64,000 nucleotides of DNA from Betaproteobacteria bacterium (GTDB lineage Bacteria > Pseudomonadota > Gammaproteobacteria > Burkholderiales > Burkholderiaceae): the NCBI GenBank assembly GCA_009927445.1, contig RFMZ01000212.1, positions 1-64,000 of the forward strand, written 5' to 3'. Shown here one piece after another: positions 11,314 through 23,635 of this stretch (within the stretch, counting starts at the first letter, position 1; every line of letters begins with the position of its first letter). A model generated the notes under the pieces. It had not been told where the DNA came from and did not search any database. It saw only the letters and a program-made list of their open reading frames with translations. Made by a program: the position numbers and the translations under genes.

Positions 11314-12287
11314 ACTTTAGCTCCAAAATTAGGATCTGCATCACGGGATAAAGCATCTTCTTTTTTCGGCTCTACTTTAATTAAATCCTCTCGTTTGACC
11401 CCAAGCCACATTGCTATAGCAGCAGCCACGAAAACGGAAGAGTAAATTCCAAACAAAATACCAATAGTCAGGGCAATGGCGAAATAATGGAGTGAAGCGC
11501 CACCAAAGATGAGCATCGCAAGGACCATCATTTCGGTACTACCGTGCGTAATAATTGTTCGGCTGATCGTACCGGTAATAGCACTATCAATAATATCAGG
11601 GGTATCTAATTTTCTATACCTACGAAAGTTCTCTCGGATTCGATCAAAAATAACGACCGACTCGTTGACCGAGTAGCCTAAGACGGCTAGAACTGCAGCT
11701 AGAACTGAGAGAGAGAACTCCCATTCAAAAAAGGCAAAAAACCCCAGAATAATAATGACGTCATGTAAATTAGCAATAATCCCTGCGAGCGCAAATTTCC
11801 ATTCAAACCGAATGGAAAGATAGACCATAATCCCAATAATTACAAAAATGAGTGCTTTAATGCCGCCATAAAGCAGTTCTTCACCGACTTGGGGCCCCAC
11901 AAATTCAACGCGCTGCAAGCTTGCACTGGGGTCAAGTTTAGACAATTCTTGCATGAGTGACTGGCTCTGCTGTGCCGAACTCATCAAGGAGCCATCGGGA
12001 TTTTTAATCAGTGGTAGTCGAACCATGACATCTTTTGAACTGCCAAAATTTTGCACATTGACATCGGTATAGCCTAGTTTAGAAATGGCACTCCGAATTG
12101 GTTCTAATTCAGTTGTTTGGGAATATTTCACTTCGAGGACCGTGCCGCCAGTAAATTCAATAGAAAGATGTAGTCCCTTATAAGCAAGAAAAAAGACTGC
12201 CGCTAAAAAGGTAATTAGCGAAATCGCATTCAATACGAGTGCATAACGCATGAAGGGAATATCTTGACGAATTCGGAAAAATTCCAT
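11310..12287 (-). CDS. secF: protein translocase subunit SecF
   Basis: 325-residue inner-membrane protein that with SecD uses the proton gradient to pull proteins through SecYEG from the periplasmic side. It has one N-terminal membrane helix, a periplasmic domain starting at LSIEFTGGTVLEV, and a five-helix C-terminal bundle with GYSVNESVVIFDRIREN, the conserved loop of the RND-like fold. Last gene of the queA-tgt-yajC-secD-secF cluster, three bases after secD. Its stop codon overlaps the convergent DUF2805 gene. Confidence 0.97.
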   Translation of the reverse strand: MEFFRIRQDIPFMRYALVLNAISLITFLAAVFFLAYKGLHLSIEFTGGTVLEVKYSQTTELEPIRSAISKLGYTDVNVQNFGSSKDVMVRLPLIKNPDGSLMSSAQQSQSLMQELSKLDPSASLQRVEFVGPQVGEELLYGGIKALIFVIIGIMVYLSIRFEWKFALAGIIANLHDVIIILGFFAFFEWEFSLSVLAAVLAVLGYSVNESVVIFDRIRENFRRYRKLDTPDIIDSAITGTISRTIITHGSTEMMVLAMLIFGGASLHYFAIALTIGILFGIYSSVFVAAAIAMWLGVKREDLIKVEPKKEDALSRDADPNFGAKV

Positions 12288-12290
12288 GTT

Positions 12291-14123
12291 CTAACCTATA
12301 GAAATTGATTGCAATTTTTTCTGACGGCCGTACCACAAATTGACTAGGCCGCGAGAGAAGAAGACTGCTGAGAACATGGAGGTCAGGATACCCAGACAAT
12401 GCACGATTGCAAAGCCTTTGATTGGGCCTGAGCCAAAAGCAAGTAGAGCTAGTCCAGCAATCAAGGTCGTGACATTAGAGTCTAAAATGGTTGCCCAAGC
12501 CTTATCAAAGCCGATTGAAATTGCCGTTTGCGGTGACGCCCCAGCACGCAATTCCTCCCGGATACGTTCATTGATTAAGACATTGGAGTCAATCGCCATT
12601 CCTAAAGCAAGGGCCATCGCTGCAATACCGGGAAGGCTAAGCGTTGCTTGTAGCATTGAAAGAACAGAAATCAGAAGAAGAAGATTGACGGCTAGTGCAA
12701 CGACCGAGAATAAGCCAAAAATCATGTAGTACACCAACATAAAGATGGCAATACCAAGAAAGCCATAAACAAGGGATTTAAAACCTTTTTCGATATTTTC
12801 AGCCCCAAGGCTTGGTCCAATGGTTCTTTCCTCGATAATCTCCATGGGAGCGGCTAGGGAGCCAGCACGCAGTAAAAGTGCGAGATCATTAGCACTTTGC
12901 GTTGTTGGTTGTCCGGTAATCTGGAATTTTGTGCCAAACTCCCCTTGGATTGTTGCAATAGTTAATACCTCACCACGACCTTTTTCAAAGAGGATCATCC
13001 CCATGGGTTTTTGAAGATTTTCTCTGGTCATTTCTTGCATTGCTCGGCCGCCTGCTGCATCTAAAGTTAGGTTGACAGAGGGGCGCTGATTTTGATCAAA
13101 GCCTGCGCTGGCATCGATAATACGGTCACCAGTAATAATGACGGATTTTTTAAAAACGCCCTGGCGATCGCCAAAGCGAAAGGCATCCATACCTAGAGGA
13201 GGGGTTTCATTCAGTCCAATACTAGATTGCACTGGGTTGGCTAAGCGGGCCTCAAGAGTTGCAGTTCTACCTATAATATCTTTTGCTCGCGCTGTATCTT
13301 GGACGCCGGGTAATTGAACAACGATTCGGTCATTACCCTGTTTTTGGATGACTGGTTCTTTCACAGCTAATTCATTGACTCGCTTGTTCAGAGTCAGGAT
13401 GTTTTGCTTCAGGGCGTTATCTTGAATGGCTTTACTTGCTTCAGGTTTTAATGTGCCGGTAATTAAAAAGTGATCTAATTTTTTCTCGGATTTGAGATTC
13501 ATTTCACTCAAAGCATCTTTCAACGATTCGATTGCTTTATCAACATTGGTATCAGTACTCACCTTGATATTGAGTGTTTCGTTTAAACGTTCGATACTTT
13601 GATAACGAATGGATTTCTCTCGCAGTTTTGATCTGGCATCTGAAGCTAGGGCAGTAACTTTTTTCTCAACCGCACCTTTCATATCAACTTTGAGTAAGAA
13701 ATAAACCCCACCACGAAGATCCAGACCTAAAGGCATGGACAAGGCATTGATACTGAGCAGCCAGTTGGGGGTATTTGTTAATAAATTGAGAGCAATGATG
13801 TAATCTGGATTACTGAAGTCTGCATTAAGTTCTTTTTCCAGGAGGTCTTTAGCTTTTAATTGCGTATCGGTATCTTTAAATCGAATCTTGATAGTTCCGC
13901 TAGAACCTTGCGCCTCATAGAAACTTCCATTGCTGCTGATTTTGGCATTGGCTAGTGCGAGATCAGCCTTTTCTTGGGTATTTAAATCAATTTTTGAACT
14001 TGTTTTCGATCCAGCTATTTGAATGGCTGGAACTTCACCAAATAGATTTGGAATAGAGTAAACAACTCCAATTAAGAGAGCTACAGCAATAACGAGATAT
14101 TTCCAGAGAGGGTAGCGGTTCAT
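12291..14123 (-). CDS. secD: protein translocase subunit SecD
   Basis: 610-residue partner of SecF in the export motor. The N-terminal membrane helix is followed by a large periplasmic region, including the conserved LDLRGGVYFLLKVD near residue 135. The C-terminal five-helix bundle carries LALGMAIDSNVLINERIREEL, equivalent to the SecF motif. Length is standard for Betaproteobacteria. It lies eight bases downstream of yajC and directly upstream of secF, so the three are surely one transcript. Confidence 0.97.
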   Translation of the reverse strand: MNRYPLWKYLVIAVALLIGVVYSIPNLFGEVPAIQIAGSKTSSKIDLNTQEKADLALANAKISSNGSFYEAQGSSGTIKIRFKDTDTQLKAKDLLEKELNADFSNPDYIIALNLLTNTPNWLLSINALSMPLGLDLRGGVYFLLKVDMKGAVEKKVTALASDARSKLREKSIRYQSIERLNETLNIKVSTDTNVDKAIESLKDALSEMNLKSEKKLDHFLITGTLKPEASKAIQDNALKQNILTLNKRVNELAVKEPVIQKQGNDRIVVQLPGVQDTARAKDIIGRTATLEARLANPVQSSIGLNETPPLGMDAFRFGDRQGVFKKSVIITGDRIIDASAGFDQNQRPSVNLTLDAAGGRAMQEMTRENLQKPMGMILFEKGRGEVLTIATIQGEFGTKFQITGQPTTQSANDLALLLRAGSLAAPMEIIEERTIGPSLGAENIEKGFKSLVYGFLGIAIFMLVYYMIFGLFSVVALAVNLLLLISVLSMLQATLSLPGIAAMALALGMAIDSNVLINERIREELRAGASPQTAISIGFDKAWATILDSNVTTLIAGLALLAFGSGPIKGFAIVHCLGILTSMFSAVFFSRGLVNLWYGRQKKLQSISIG

Positions 14124-14131
14124 GCAAACTC

Positions 14132-14455
14132 TTAAATAGATTTCAAGGTGTCTTTAGGAAGAACAGCTGCAATCGCAGATTTTTGCATTTTGACTTGGAG
14201 GTTTGGAGCTAATTCAAGAGTTACATACTGGTCTTTTAACTCGACAACGCGACCAAGCATGCCGCTGACAGTTGAAACCTCATCGCCTTTCGCGACTGAC
14301 TCAAGCATTGCTTTCAGTTCTTTTTGACGTTTCATTTGTGGGCGAATCATGACGAACCATAAGACACCAAACATACCAACCATCATGATGATTGAAGATA
14401 GTCCACTATCTGCGCCACCACCACCAAATTGTGCGTAAGCATTATTAATCCACAT
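14132..14455 (-). CDS. yajC: preprotein translocase subunit YajC
   Basis: 107-residue single-span inner-membrane protein associated with the SecDF complex. The N-terminal helix is rich in Gly and Met (SSIIMMVGMFGVLWFVMI), followed by the family motif RPQMKRQKELKAML and a soluble SH3-like part (GDEVSTVSGMLGRV). Its position just before secD is universal in Proteobacteria. A 108-base gap separates it from tgt; it holds no obvious terminator, so the cluster may be one operon or have an internal promoter there. Confidence 0.96.
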   Translation of the reverse strand: MWINNAYAQFGGGGADSGLSSIIMMVGMFGVLWFVMIRPQMKRQKELKAMLESVAKGDEVSTVSGMLGRVVELKDQYVTLELAPNLQVKMQKSAIAAVLPKDTLKSI

Positions 14456-14563
14456 ATTTTTCCTCTATTCAATGAAGTTAATCGATAACCGACTATTTTG
14501 ATGCAAATTACAAATTCTGTTGATTTTAACGGACTTATGCAAACTTACCTAAGAACTCTGTCT

Positions 14564-16791
<2,228 letters not shown>

Positions 16792-16831
16792 TTTTAAACG
16801 TAAATAACCCTATTTTAAACCTGTCTAACAC

Positions 16832-18919
16832 ATGGTAAAGCCCACTTCAACAGCGCAAATTAAAGCAGTACAGACCCCATTATCGCGCCTGGGCTTAGAT
16901 ACACCTGCTGCTTTAGCATTACATTTGCCAATGCGTTATGAAGATGAAACAACGATTGTAAATATTGCCCAAGCAATTGTAGCTTTAGAAACCTCAGCAG
17001 TACAGACTCAAGGACACGTGATTCGTTGTGAAGTACAGTTTCGACCAAGAAGACAATTAGTCGTTCTAATCGCTGACGAGACGGATGAGTTGACCTTACG
17101 CTTTTTAAATTTTTATCCTAGTCAACAAAAACAAATGGCAGTAGGCATGCACTTACGCGTTCGTGGTGATTTACGGCAGGGGTATTTTGGACCAGAGATG
17201 GTTCATCCTACTGTAAAAGTTTGTTTACCGGATGCACCTTTATCAAAAGAACTAACGCCAATTTATTCCACGATTGCAGGATTGGGGCAGGCAACTCTTA
17301 GAAAAGCGATCGAAAAAGGTTTAAAGGAGCCCGAATTAAAGAATTTTTTAGAGGAAATATTTACGCCCGGAGTTATTTGTCAGAATAAATATCCATTTTT
17401 TAGCGAGTTACCTAGTTTAGAGGAAGCGATTCGTCTTTTGCACCATCCGGACTCTCATATAAACTCAGCTAGTCTATTAGAAAGGACGCATCCAGCTTGG
17501 CGACGGGTTCAGTTCGAAGAATTATTAGCCCAGCAAATTTCATTACAGCAGGCGCATATGGAGAGGAAGAAAAGGCAAGCGCCTGCTTTTTGTTCGCAGA
17601 AAAACTCCCGTAAGGATGCGTTTCTCCAAATCCTACCCTTTCAACTCACTCAGGCTCAGCTTAGGGTGTGGGGTGAGATTACTTCAGATTTAGAGCAGGC
17701 TTATCCGATGAATCGGTTATTGCAAGGCGATGTTGGTAGTGGTAAGACCGCGATAGCAGCCTTAGCAGCTTGCTACGCGATAGAAAATGGTTATCAAGTT
17801 GCCTTAATGGCACCGACAGAAATTTTGGCAGAGCAGCATTATCAAAAATTTTTACCATGGTTCACTAGCTTAGGAATTTCAATTGTCTGGCTCACGGGAA
17901 GCCTAAAAGTAAAGGAGAAAAGATTAGCCCAAGAACAAATTATGCGTGGCGATGCTCAATTAGCGATCGGCACACATGCCCTGATTCAAGAAGGCATTAC
18001 CTTTGCCAATCTAGGCTTAGCAATCATTGACGAGCAACATCGTTTTGGAGTGCGTCAACGATTACAACTCCACGCCAAAAAGGGTACAGAGCCGGTTTAT
18101 GCGCATCAATTAATGATGTCTGCCACACCCATTCCAAGGACCTTGGCGATGACGTATTACGCAGACTTAGAAGTATCGGTGATCGATGAATTACCGCCAG
18201 GACGAAAACCTGTTGTGACTAAATTAATTAAGGAAAATAGAAGGCCTGAAGTAGTTGTTGGTGTGCAGCAAGAATTAGCCAAGGGGCGACAGTGTTATTG
18301 GGTTTGTCCTTTAATAGAAGAGTCTGAAGTGCTGCAGTTAAAGACAGCACTGGAAACTTTCGAGACCTTATCGAACACTCTTTCGGAATATTCTGTCGGA
18401 TTGATTCATGGAAAATTAAAAGCTGAAGAAAAGTCTAGCATTATGGCGCGCTTTAAAGATGGCCAAATTCAGTTACTCGTTAGTACAACTGTCATTGAAG
18501 TTGGCGTAGACGTCCCCAATGCAACTTTAATGGTCATAGAACATGCGCAACGATTTGGATATGCTCAGATTCATCAATTACGAGGACGGGTTGGTCGGGG
18601 AGCTGAGCAGTCCGTTTGTATTTTACTATACAGTGATACCTTATCGTCTGCTGCTAAGGAGAGGCTTCAAACTCTGCGCAAGTCTAGTGACGGGTTTGAG
18701 ATTGCAGAAAAAGATTTAGCCTTGCGTGGGCCAGGAGAGTTATTAGGTGCGAGACAATCAGGGGATACGATGTTACGGTTCGTTGACTTACAACGCGATG
18801 CTTGGTTAATTGAAGCAGTCAAAGATCTGGCTCATGATTTATTACAAAATGAACCGCAGTTAGCCAGGAAGCATTTAGTGAGATGGCTAGGATCAAGATC
18901 GGAGTTATTAAAAGCTTGA
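16832..18919 (+). CDS. recG: ATP-dependent DNA helicase RecG
   Basis: 695-residue superfamily-2 helicase that regresses stalled forks and migrates branched DNA. Order of parts: N-terminal wedge/OB domain (residues about 1-230), helicase domain with Walker A GDVGSGKTAIAAL and Walker B IDEQHRFGVRQR, then the second RecA-like domain with VSTTVIEVGVDVPNATLMVIE and QLRGRVGRG. Length is typical. First gene of a plus-strand recG-oxyR-ubiA run, with ten bases between recG and oxyR, an order common in Burkholderiales. Confidence 0.97.
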   Translation: MVKPTSTAQIKAVQTPLSRLGLDTPAALALHLPMRYEDETTIVNIAQAIVALETSAVQTQGHVIRCEVQFRPRRQLVVLIADETDELTLRFLNFYPSQQKQMAVGMHLRVRGDLRQGYFGPEMVHPTVKVCLPDAPLSKELTPIYSTIAGLGQATLRKAIEKGLKEPELKNFLEEIFTPGVICQNKYPFFSELPSLEEAIRLLHHPDSHINSASLLERTHPAWRRVQFEELLAQQISLQQAHMERKKRQAPAFCSQKNSRKDAFLQILPFQLTQAQLRVWGEITSDLEQAYPMNRLLQGDVGSGKTAIAALAACYAIENGYQVALMAPTEILAEQHYQKFLPWFTSLGISIVWLTGSLKVKEKRLAQEQIMRGDAQLAIGTHALIQEGITFANLGLAIIDEQHRFGVRQRLQLHAKKGTEPVYAHQLMMSATPIPRTLAMTYYADLEVSVIDELPPGRKPVVTKLIKENRRPEVVVGVQQELAKGRQCYWVCPLIEESEVLQLKTALETFETLSNTLSEYSVGLIHGKLKAEEKSSIMARFKDGQIQLLVSTTVIEVGVDVPNATLMVIEHAQRFGYAQIHQLRGRVGRGAEQSVCILLYSDTLSSAAKERLQTLRKSSDGFEIAEKDLALRGPGELLGARQSGDTMLRFVDLQRDAWLIEAVKDLAHDLLQNEPQLARKHLVRWLGSRSELLKA

Positions 18920-18929
18920 TAATCAAATT

Positions 18930-19868
18930 ATGACGCTCACCGAATTAAAATACATTATTGCTTTAGCCAAAGAAAAGCACTTTGGAAGGGCGGCTATTGC
19001 TTGCCACGTTTCTCAACCAACCTTATCTGTTGCAGTCAAAAAGTTAGAGGATGAGTTAGGCGTTCAAATTTTTCAGCGCCATACTGCAGATGTCAGCTTA
19101 ACGCCTACCGGAAATTTATTAATCGAGCAAGCACAACTCGTTATTCAAGAAGTGAAGCGATTTACAGAGATGGCCAAAATTGGTATTGATCCCATGCGTG
19201 GACCTTTACGATTAGGAACGATTTATACCATTGCACCCTATCTTCTGCCTAGGGTGATTCGTCGTGCTCGGGAGTCTTTACCTGAAATGCCTTTATTTTT
19301 ACATGAGACCTTTACAACGGTTTTATTAGAGATGCTCAAGCACGGAGATTTAGATTGCGCTGTTTTAGCAACGCCTTTTAATCCGCAGGGACTTGAATCA
19401 ATTGCATTATATGAAGAGCCCTATCTAGTAACAGTGCCAAAGAATCACGAGTGGGCAGATCGTCAGGCAATACAGCCGCATGAATTAAGTACTCAAAACA
19501 TGTTACTGCTTGGCGCAGGACATTGTTTTCGGGATCATGTTTTAGAAGTTTGTCCTGAATTAAATCGTTCGAAAGTGCATTTTGAAGATGGGCCTCAAAA
19601 TTTTGAAGGATCGTCCTTAGAAACCATTCGGCAGATGGTTGCTGGCGGTATTGGAATTTCTGTCTTACCCAGAACGGCGGTTACTGATTTGAGTGTTCAG
19701 GATGGGTTAGTGCGCTATATTCCATTTACGGAACCTGAGCCTAGTAGAAGTATCGTATTAGTTTATCGAAAAGGCATTAGTCGGGTACAGGCTGTAGAGG
19801 CTTTAGGTCGAGTCATTCGAAGTTGTGATATCCCAGCAGTTAAGTGGGCCAGCATGGTGGACAAATAA
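18930..19868 (+). CDS. oxyR: hydrogen peroxide-sensing LysR regulator OxyR
   Basis: 312-residue LysR-type activator with an N-terminal winged helix-turn-helix ([24 protein letters not shown]) and a periplasmic-binding-like sensor domain. Counting from the ATG, Cys199 (in GAGHCFRDH) and Cys208 (in EVCPEL) fall exactly where the redox-active pair of E. coli OxyR lies, so peroxide sensing by disulfide formation is very likely. Targets are usually katG/ahpC-type genes, none of which is here. It overlaps ubiA by 25 bases, implying co-transcription with recG and ubiA. Confidence 0.95.
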   Translation: MTLTELKYIIALAKEKHFGRAAIACHVSQPTLSVAVKKLEDELGVQIFQRHTADVSLTPTGNLLIEQAQLVIQEVKRFTEMAKIGIDPMRGPLRLGTIYTIAPYLLPRVIRRARESLPEMPLFLHETFTTVLLEMLKHGDLDCAVLATPFNPQGLESIALYEEPYLVTVPKNHEWADRQAIQPHELSTQNMLLLGAGHCFRDHVLEVCPELNRSKVHFEDGPQNFEGSSLETIRQMVAGGIGISVLPRTAVTDLSVQDGLVRYIPFTEPEPSRSIVLVYRKGISRVQAVEALGRVIRSCDIPAVKWASMVDK

Positions 19869-20731
19869 AATTGATTCTACGTAAAGAGCACTTGCGACAA
19901 TATGTCTATTTGATTAGGTTACACAAACCGATTGGAACTTTACTGCTGCTGTGGCCAACTCTTTGGGCCTTATGGTTTGCGAGCAATGGCCGACCTGACT
20001 GGTCACATATATTGATATTTTGCATTGGCACTCTTTTGATGCGCAGTGCCGGTTGTGCAGTGAATGATTATGCTGATCGGAATTTTGATCGGCATGTAAA
20101 AAGAACGCAGTATCGGCCATTAACAGCGGGTGAGATTGAGCCAAAAGAGGCCTTAGCTGTTGCTGCAGTATTAGCTGTGATGGCATTTGGGTGTGTACTA
20201 TTTCTCAATCAGTTGACTATATTTTTATCTTTTATGGCATTAGCCATCGCGGTATTTTATCCATTTACTAAACGATTTTTTTCTATTCCACAGGCGATTT
20301 TAGGGATTGCATTTGGTTTTGGGATACCGATGGCATATGCTGCAGAACTTGGACAGGTACCACTACAGGCGTACATTTTATTAAGTGCAAATATTTTTTG
20401 GGCAATTGCATATGATACGGCTTATGCGATGGTTGATCGAGAAGACGATTTACGGATTGGGATTCGAACCTCTGCCATCACCTTTGGCTCATATGATGTA
20501 TTGATTATTTTTTTATGCTACGTTGCTTTTTTAAGTTTACTAGGTTACCTAGCGGTTGCTGCACAACTCAATCATTGGTTTTGGGTGGGTTGGTTGTGTG
20601 CTTCGGGTTGTGCTGCTTATCATTTTTTACTAGTTAGAACTAGAAATCCTGAGCAATGTTTTCAGGCGTTTAACCATAATAATTACTTAGGCGCTTGTAT
20701 TTTTGCGGGTATTTTTTTCGCTTATTGGTGA
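19844..20731 (+). CDS. ubiA: 4-hydroxybenzoate octaprenyltransferase UbiA
   Basis: 295-residue integral membrane prenyltransferase that attaches the polyprenyl tail to 4-hydroxybenzoate in ubiquinone synthesis. The first aspartate-rich motif, [14 protein letters not shown], is present near residue 75. The second, [12 protein letters not shown], is near residue 197. About eight hydrophobic helices are visible. The start overlaps oxyR by 25 bases. An alternative later start is possible, but MGQHGG... keeps the usual N-terminal length. Confidence 0.96.
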   Translation: MGQHGGQIKLILRKEHLRQYVYLIRLHKPIGTLLLLWPTLWALWFASNGRPDWSHILIFCIGTLLMRSAGCAVNDYADRNFDRHVKRTQYRPLTAGEIEPKEALAVAAVLAVMAFGCVLFLNQLTIFLSFMALAIAVFYPFTKRFFSIPQAILGIAFGFGIPMAYAAELGQVPLQAYILLSANIFWAIAYDTAYAMVDREDDLRIGIRTSAITFGSYDVLIIFLCYVAFLSLLGYLAVAAQLNHWFWVGWLCASGCAAYHFLLVRTRNPEQCFQAFNHNNYLGACIFAGIFFAYW

Positions 20732-20786
20732 GTTACCACCGGTTTTACGATATTTGTTGGATATTCATGCTGGAGAAAACGCCAGT

Positions 20787-21662
20787 TTATTTTTCACTAA
20801 ACTCTTGACCCATAGCAACGCTTCTAGCATGGGCAGTGTGCACTGCCTCTTGCAAAATCTCACCCCAATGCTTTTCCTTTAGGACCTCTAGGGCGGCAAA
20901 AGTTGTGCCACCTTTAGAGGTAACTTTTTCCCGAAGCGTTGCTGGGGTTTCGGGTGATGCATTCGCTAGGAGTCCAGCACCAATAACAGTTTGGATGGCA
21001 AGTTGATTCGCTTGATCAGGACTTAAACCAAGTTTTTGCCCGGCAAGTTGTAAGTGTTCTATGAAAGAAAAAACGTACGCGGGCCCGCTACCTGAGAGGG
21101 CTGTCACACTATCGAGTAGATGTTCTTGGGAAACCCAAATAGACTGCCCAATTGAATCACATACCCAGGTAATTAATGCCTGATCGTTTTGGGAAATCTC
21201 AGGAGATGCGTATAGTCCAGTCACTCCTTTGCCGATAAGGGCTGGTGTATTTGGCATGGCACGGACAAGTTGGGACTGATTGAGGTGGATTGTAATATCT
21301 GCTAGTTGGACGCCTGCCACAATACTTAAAAACAAATGAGTGCACTGCAAAGTTTTTGGCGACTCGAGAGTCTGTCGTAATTGCGCCAATGCCTCCCGTA
21401 ATTGCTGGGGTTTAACTGCCAAAATGATGAGGCAGTTCTTACTAAAAAAATCCTCGCCTTGGCTAATATCGCTCGCCACGTTGATTTCGAAAGATTTGAT
21501 TAAGTTATCGCGTGCCAATTGCAGGGGGTCGATTGCCAGCATATTCGATGCTTGGACGTTTTTATTTAAAAGACCCCCAATCATTGCATTAGCCATATTT
21601 CCGCCACCAATAAAGGCAATACGAAGATTTTGAGGAACATGTGGGTTGGAAGTTTGCATCAT
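20787..21662 (-). CDS. proC: pyrroline-5-carboxylate reductase ProC
   Basis: 291-residue NAD(P)H-dependent enzyme making proline from pyrroline-5-carboxylate in the cytoplasm. The N-terminal Rossmann motif is IAFIGGGNMANAMIGGL. The C-terminal dimer domain holds LSGSGPAYVFSFIEHL and the family signature REKVTSKGGTTFAALEVL. Its start codon overlaps the stop of the upstream YggS-type gene, a pairing very common in Proteobacteria. Convergent with ubiA. Confidence 0.97.
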   Translation of the reverse strand: MMQTSNPHVPQNLRIAFIGGGNMANAMIGGLLNKNVQASNMLAIDPLQLARDNLIKSFEINVASDISQGEDFFSKNCLIILAVKPQQLREALAQLRQTLESPKTLQCTHLFLSIVAGVQLADITIHLNQSQLVRAMPNTPALIGKGVTGLYASPEISQNDQALITWVCDSIGQSIWVSQEHLLDSVTALSGSGPAYVFSFIEHLQLAGQKLGLSPDQANQLAIQTVIGAGLLANASPETPATLREKVTSKGGTTFAALEVLKEKHWGEILQEAVHTAHARSVAMGQEFSEK

Positions 21663-22372
21663 TCTAATTTTACTGCCTTAGCAGTTCTTGAACCAAAGAT
21701 GGCAGTGCCAACGCGCACCATTGAGCTACCTGCTGCAATAGCTTGCTCTAAATCCTCGGACATGCCCATGGAAATCGTGTCAAACTGCAGCGCATCATCT
21801 TGTGGGAGAAGACTTTGAATCGATTTGAATAGCTCGCGGAGTTTTTGATGAGCTAGTGCTACGTTTCCTGCCTCTGGAATCGACATGAGTCCACGCAGTT
21901 TGAGATGGGGTAGTTTCGTAATAGCCTTACATAGAGCTTCTGCTTCAGAAGGATGAGTACCACTTTTACTATTTTCGCCACTCATATTGACTTGAACTAG
22001 CACTTGTAAATCTGGCAAATGACTAGGGCGTTGCTGCGAAAGACGTTGGGCAATTTTGAGTCGATCAACACTTTGGACCCAGTCGAAACTTTCTGCAACT
22101 ACAGGGGTTTTATTGCTTTGTAGGGGACCTATAAAGTGCCACTTAATGAGTGATTTGATCTCTTGAAGTGCAATAATTTTTTCAATAGCCTCTTGTACAT
22201 AATTTTCACCAAAGTGTCGCTGACCTGCTTCAAAAGCAAGTTTGACATACGTTGCTGGCTGAGTTTTTGAGACCGCTATTAACTCCACGGAGTTGGGAGT
22301 TCTTTGGGAAACTTGGCAGGCTTGTGCAATACGATCTTTTACTAGTTGGAGTTGCGTAGAAATACTATTCAT
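21659..22372 (-). CDS. YggS/PROSC-family pyridoxal phosphate homeostasis protein
   Basis: 237 residues from the ATG at 22372 (MNSISTQLQLVKDRI); the track's start at 22402 would overlap the glcF end. Single-domain PLP-binding protein of the alanine-racemase fold. The PLP lysine is in LIAVSKTQPA, and the phosphate-binding end is FDTISMGMSEDLEQAI with SSMVRVGTAIFG. In E. coli the homologue YggS buffers free PLP; it is not a racemase. Coupled with proC (start/stop overlap). Confidence 0.95.
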   Translation of the reverse strand: MNSISTQLQLVKDRIAQACQVSQRTPNSVELIAVSKTQPATYVKLAFEAGQRHFGENYVQEAIEKIIALQEIKSLIKWHFIGPLQSNKTPVVAESFDWVQSVDRLKIAQRLSQQRPSHLPDLQVLVQVNMSGENSKSGTHPSEAEALCKAITKLPHLKLRGLMSIPEAGNVALAHQKLRELFKSIQSLLPQDDALQFDTISMGMSEDLEQAIAAGSSMVRVGTAIFGSRTAKAVKLE

Positions 22373-22379
22373 CAAAAAA

Positions 22380-23630
22380 TCACGCTGGCAGAAGATCATC
22401 AATTATTTCAATCCAGTGACGCACTGGGAGAGAATCATTTTGGAGATGGCTAATACAGCCAACATTACCAGAAACGATTTCTGTTGCTTGATAGGTAGAA
22501 CCTGCCTGCACTAATTGAGACACTTTCTGATCTCGCAGTTGATTTGATAGGTTAGCCTGAAGAATAGAATATGTTCCTGCTGACCCACAACACATGTGGC
22601 TATCTGCGCACAAGTTGACTTGAATACCAATCTTGCTGAGAAGTTCTTCGACATTGCCTCGAATTTTCTGGCCATGTTGCAGCGTGCAGGGGGGGTGATA
22701 AATTACACTTGCAGACTTTTTTGGAGTAATTTGTGTGGTTAATTGCTCGGCGTATTTGGGGAGTATTTCGCTGATATCTTTTGTCATGGCGCTAATTACT
22801 TGCGCTTTTTTGGCATACGCTAAATCATTTTGTAATAAATGCCCATAGTCTTTAACTGTTACTCCGCAGCCTGCAGCGTTCATCACAATCGTTTGGATTT
22901 GTTCTTGTTGGATCAGTGGCCACCAAGCATCAATGTTTCGCCGCATATCTTGCAGAGCGCCAGGCTCATCGCTCAGGTGTAAACGGATTGCTCCGCAACA
23001 ACCTGCAGCAGGCGGAGCAATTAATTGAATATGTAGTTTTGCAAAAACGCGTTGAGTAGCATGGTTAATATTTGGCAGCATACCAGGCTGCACACAACCC
23101 TCCAAAAAAAGCATGGTTTCTTGAAACGACGATGAGTTAGGGATTTTTTTTGAGGAGGATGAATTACTCAGAGGAATTTTTTTCTGAAGTACTGCTGGTA
23201 AAAAGGGTCTAAAGATTCTGCCAATTTGCATTGCGGGATTAAAGATATAGGATCTTGTCAGGCCTTCTTTTAGTGCCCAGCGAAGTACTCTTTGCGCCAG
23301 GGGTCTTGCAGGATTTTGGATTTGTACCCACTGTCGACCAATTTCTAGGAGGCGACCATATTGCACTCCACTTGGGCAGGTAGTTTCACAGTTTTTACAG
23401 GTCAGGCAACGATCCAAGTGAGCGCGTGTTTTAGCGGTAGCTTGTTGGCCCTCTGCCATTTGTTTAATCAAATAAATTCGGCCTCGCGGGCCATCTAACT
23501 CATCCCCTAACAGTTGATAGGTTGGACATGTAGCATTACAAAATCCACAATGAACGCAATTAGACAGTAGTTGTTGAGCAAGCAGTCCAACAGGCTGAGC
23601 GGCTAGTTCTGGTGATAAGTTGGTTTGCAT
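22380..23630 (-). CDS. glcF: glycolate oxidase iron-sulfur subunit GlcF
   Basis: 416-residue subunit of glycolate dehydrogenase that passes electrons from the flavin subunits to the quinone pool. Two 4Fe-4S ferredoxin motifs, CVHCGFCNATCP (Cys25-35) and CLTCKNCETTCP (Cys75-85), are followed by two cysteine-rich CCG domains (CCGAIRLHL and CCGSAGTYS). Third gene of glcD-glcE-glcF, five bases after glcE. Intact, while glcE just upstream is frameshifted. Confidence 0.96.
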   Translation of the reverse strand: MQTNLSPELAAQPVGLLAQQLLSNCVHCGFCNATCPTYQLLGDELDGPRGRIYLIKQMAEGQQATAKTRAHLDRCLTCKNCETTCPSGVQYGRLLEIGRQWVQIQNPARPLAQRVLRWALKEGLTRSYIFNPAMQIGRIFRPFLPAVLQKKIPLSNSSSSKKIPNSSSFQETMLFLEGCVQPGMLPNINHATQRVFAKLHIQLIAPPAAGCCGAIRLHLSDEPGALQDMRRNIDAWWPLIQQEQIQTIVMNAAGCGVTVKDYGHLLQNDLAYAKKAQVISAMTKDISEILPKYAEQLTTQITPKKSASVIYHPPCTLQHGQKIRGNVEELLSKIGIQVNLCADSHMCCGSAGTYSILQANLSNQLRDQKVSQLVQAGSTYQATEIVSGNVGCISHLQNDSLPVRHWIEIIDDLLPA

Positions 23631-23635
23631 AATTG

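Noticed and set aside
20732-20786. Terminator between ubiA and proC
   Set aside because: CTGG-N8-CCAG with a T-rich flank is only a 4-bp stem, too weak to claim.
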